Assembly (NCBI GenBank): GCA_016937995.1
Contig: JAFGVM010000079.1
Span: 1 to 15,376, forward strand
Length of the DNA: 15,376 bases
Direction of reading: 5' to 3'
Source of the DNA: Candidatus Delongbacteria bacterium
GTDB lineage: Bacteria > UBA4055
Shown here: in pieces, positions 13,527 to 15,376 of the stretch
Numbering within the stretch: the stretch's first letter is position 1
Layout of the letters: the number at the start of each line of letters is the position of its first letter
Position numbers and translations under genes: made by a program
Notes under the pieces: model-generated
Databases searched by the model: none
Told to the model about the DNA's origin: nothing
The model's input: the letters and a program-made list of their open reading frames with translations, nothing else

Positions 13527-15260
13527 ATGATAAAAAATATTATAACAATATTTTTATTGGTAATACTTTCATCTAAAGTATTTCCTCAGCTACAAAAGGA
13601 TACTTTGTATGTTGATTACAGCGATTATTCAACACATAAATTATTTTCCTTGAATTTGAATTATGCTCATAACGACACACTATCACTTTTCAGTTTATCA
13701 GGGAACAATAAGTTAAACAGTTATACTGATTACTCAAAAAATCAAAATGATATAAACGTTCAATTTCTTGGAAAGAATAAATATTTCAATATAGGTGGAG
13801 AATTAAATTCAAACTTCAAAACGAATACCTCAGGATTAAAACCTACTTACAGCGAAATTTCTTTAATGCCTAAGATCCAATTTTCTCTTCTTCGTTCCAA
13901 TATTAATCTGGCGGCGGGATATATTGGGAAAAATGACGAACTAACCTTTTCAAAAGGATTTAAATGGGATATTGATATATATTCTAAAATAGATTTAAGA
14001 AAGAACTCATTCACCTTTAGTGGTTCTAACAACGGGGACAATCTCGATAAAGAAATAAATTATAATTCAAATGTTCTCACACAGTATTTTGAAATTTTAG
14101 ACGATAATCTTGGAAATTACTCTCTTGGAGGTGAATATATTGGCTCTCAATACCACTACTACGATTCTCAATATTCCTCAAACAGAGTAATTAAGAAAGA
14201 ATACTCTTTGAGTGGTAGTTTTAATTACAATATAATTTCCGGGCTGGATAATTTGATAAGTACCAGATATTTTCAGAGAGATAAAAATATTTATGTTGAT
14301 GAAAGCCAATACAGTTACAATGAAAATTTAAATATAAAGTTTATTGATGAACTCTCATTTTACAAAAATACATACCGATCTATTTTCAGAGTTGAATTTG
14401 ATACAGGAAGCAATAAATTTACTCATAATAACTCTGATGAATCATTTTCATTTTACACATTTCAATTAAAATCAAATCACAGTTATATATTTTTTAAAGA
14501 TTTAGAATCATCATTAGCTATTAATTATTTCAAACATCAGTATAAATCATTAACTTTATCAAACTCTGAGGACAGGGATATCTTGAAATTTACCGTAGAC
14601 CCAGTTGTGTCTTACCGATTCGACAATATTTTGCATATTACTCAATCATTCCCACTTGAATTCTATCATCTTATAAATATATCTGCTGAGAAAAGCAGTT
14701 CAAACTATATTGACAGAGTAATTAATTCCGTTACAGGATATAGCCTTTATAAAGATAAACCAATAAATCTATCCGGTAAGTTTGCATTTCAGTCTTACTT
14801 CAGATCATATGATTATGACGAAACTTTCACTAGGAGTTTTATTATTAAGAACTATGGTTATGAAGATACAATAAATTTCGTTTTAGCCAACAGATCAAAA
14901 GCACAACTTTCAACCAATTATAAATATGAAGAGTTCGGTAATTTTAATTATGATGAATTTAAAGAAAATCCGATAACTTACAAAATTCACTACTACATTG
15001 CTTTTGGCTACACACATTATTTTTCAAATAAATTTAATCTTAAAAGTGAATATTACTTTTATGAGATCGATGATCATGATTTTGACCAGACTGATTTTAA
15101 CAAGAACATACTGAAGAATGTTTTCATAATTCATGGACCGATATTTTCTTCAAGTTTCGTGTATAATAAATTTTCCATCACCTCAAATTTGAAGATCGAT
15201 TTTTACCAAGATAATGAAACAAAGTATAACTTTATACTCCGGTCAGGATACAGTTTTTAA
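13527..15260 (+). CDS. Predicted outer-membrane beta-barrel protein, 577 aa, family not recognised
   Basis: The signal peptide is MIKNIITIFLLVILSSKVFPQ, with a probable cut just before or after Q21. The rest is a regular series of amphipathic beta-strands rich in Y, F, N and S, with alternating hydrophobic residues and polar hairpins, and it ends in SGYSF. A C-terminal Phe is the hallmark signal for insertion by the BAM machinery. The length would suit a barrel of 20 or more strands, and no plug or TonB-box-like segment is evident, so a receptor of the TonB-dependent type is unlikely. Nine bases separate it from rlmN, so it is probably co-transcribed; GGATAG is a weak ribosome site. No terminator is visible after the stop. 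I do not recognise a family, and function is unknown. Confidence 0.8.
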   Translation: MIKNIITIFLLVILSSKVFPQLQKDTLYVDYSDYSTHKLFSLNLNYAHNDTLSLFSLSGNNKLNSYTDYSKNQNDINVQFLGKNKYFNIGGELNSNFKTNTSGLKPTYSEISLMPKIQFSLLRSNINLAAGYIGKNDELTFSKGFKWDIDIYSKIDLRKNSFTFSGSNNGDNLDKEINYNSNVLTQYFEILDDNLGNYSLGGEYIGSQYHYYDSQYSSNRVIKKEYSLSGSFNYNIISGLDNLISTRYFQRDKNIYVDESQYSYNENLNIKFIDELSFYKNTYRSIFRVEFDTGSNKFTHNNSDESFSFYTFQLKSNHSYIFFKDLESSLAINYFKHQYKSLTLSNSEDRDILKFTVDPVVSYRFDNILHITQSFPLEFYHLINISAEKSSSNYIDRVINSVTGYSLYKDKPINLSGKFAFQSYFRSYDYDETFTRSFIIKNYGYEDTINFVLANRSKAQLSTNYKYEEFGNFNYDEFKENPITYKIHYYIAFGYTHYFSNKFNLKSEYYFYEIDDHDFDQTDFNKNILKNVFIIHGPIFSSSFVYNKFSITSNLKIDFYQDNETKYNFILRSGYSF

Positions 15261-15376
15261 AGATCCCTTTACAGAAGTATCAAATTCATAAGGATATTTA
15301 AAATTTTATTGAGACATATGGTATAAATTAGATGGTAGCAACTTTAACTTCATAATTTTTACTTAGTTATTTCAAG
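15261..15376. other. Right-hand end, no feature seen
   Basis: These 116 A/T-rich bases show no convincing hairpin terminator, promoter pair or coding start. A TATAAA at about 15321 has no -35 partner at the right distance. Confidence 0.5.

Noticed and set aside
1-15376. CRISPR array, insertion sequence, toxin-antitoxin or phage genes
   Set aside because: No regularly spaced repeats, transposase or phage-like reading frames were seen on either strand.

Overview
The window is an AT-rich stretch of a Gram-negative-type bacterial chromosome. Evidence for an outer membrane is the set of beta-barrel proteins with signal peptides (one ending in a C-terminal Phe), an MCE/MlaD lipid-transport protein and an MltD-type lytic transglycosylase. 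Several mature N-termini probably begin with Gln after the signal peptide, as in FCB-group bacteria. However, the genes have clear Shine-Dalgarno sites (AAGGAGG, AGGAG) and TTGACA-17-TATATT promoters, which argues against Bacteroidetes proper. An uncultivated FCB-like lineage (Cloacimonadota, Delongbacteria or Marinimicrobia style) is my best guess, with low confidence. No mobile element, CRISPR array or prophage is visible.

Layout. (1) Positions 1-4200, minus strand: the first 19 codons of a gene running off the left edge, then three monocistronic outer-membrane-type genes. Each of the three has a sigma70-type promoter with 17-bp spacing and an intrinsic terminator. The 316- and 334-aa proteins are tandem paralogs. 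The 446-aa gene is unrelated in protein sequence but shares a nearly identical promoter and leader with the 316-aa gene. (2) Positions 4249-8830, minus strand: one tightly packed operon read as ElbB/ES1-like amidotransferase-fold protein, mannose-family PTS EIIB, MCE/MlaD protein, RNase G, SDR oxidoreductase. Three of the four junctions overlap. The promoter carries an inverted repeat across its core. (3) Positions 8874-9022, minus strand: a compact tRNA-Asn(GTT) unit with its own promoter and terminator. (4) nadK (minus), divergent from a plus-strand operon beginning near 10040: MltD-like transglycosylase with LysM, cytidine deaminase, and a CT398-type coiled-coil/zinc-ribbon protein, closed by an A/T-rich hairpin terminator. 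(5) rlmN followed nine bases later by a 577-aa predicted outer-membrane beta-barrel of no recognised family.

Most of the window is housekeeping (RNA processing, 23S rRNA/tRNA modification, NADP supply, pyrimidine salvage, envelope maintenance). The most unusual parts are the left-end regulatory architecture and the central operon. At the left end a repeated CTGTGRATAAATTAA element contains a DnaA-box-like 9-mer and precedes three genes, and there is a perfect CRP-type palindrome. In the central operon a lone PTS EIIB is translationally coupled to a lipid-transport protein and RNase G. I found no convincing wholly new defence or mobile system; the findings are regulatory and gene-context observations.
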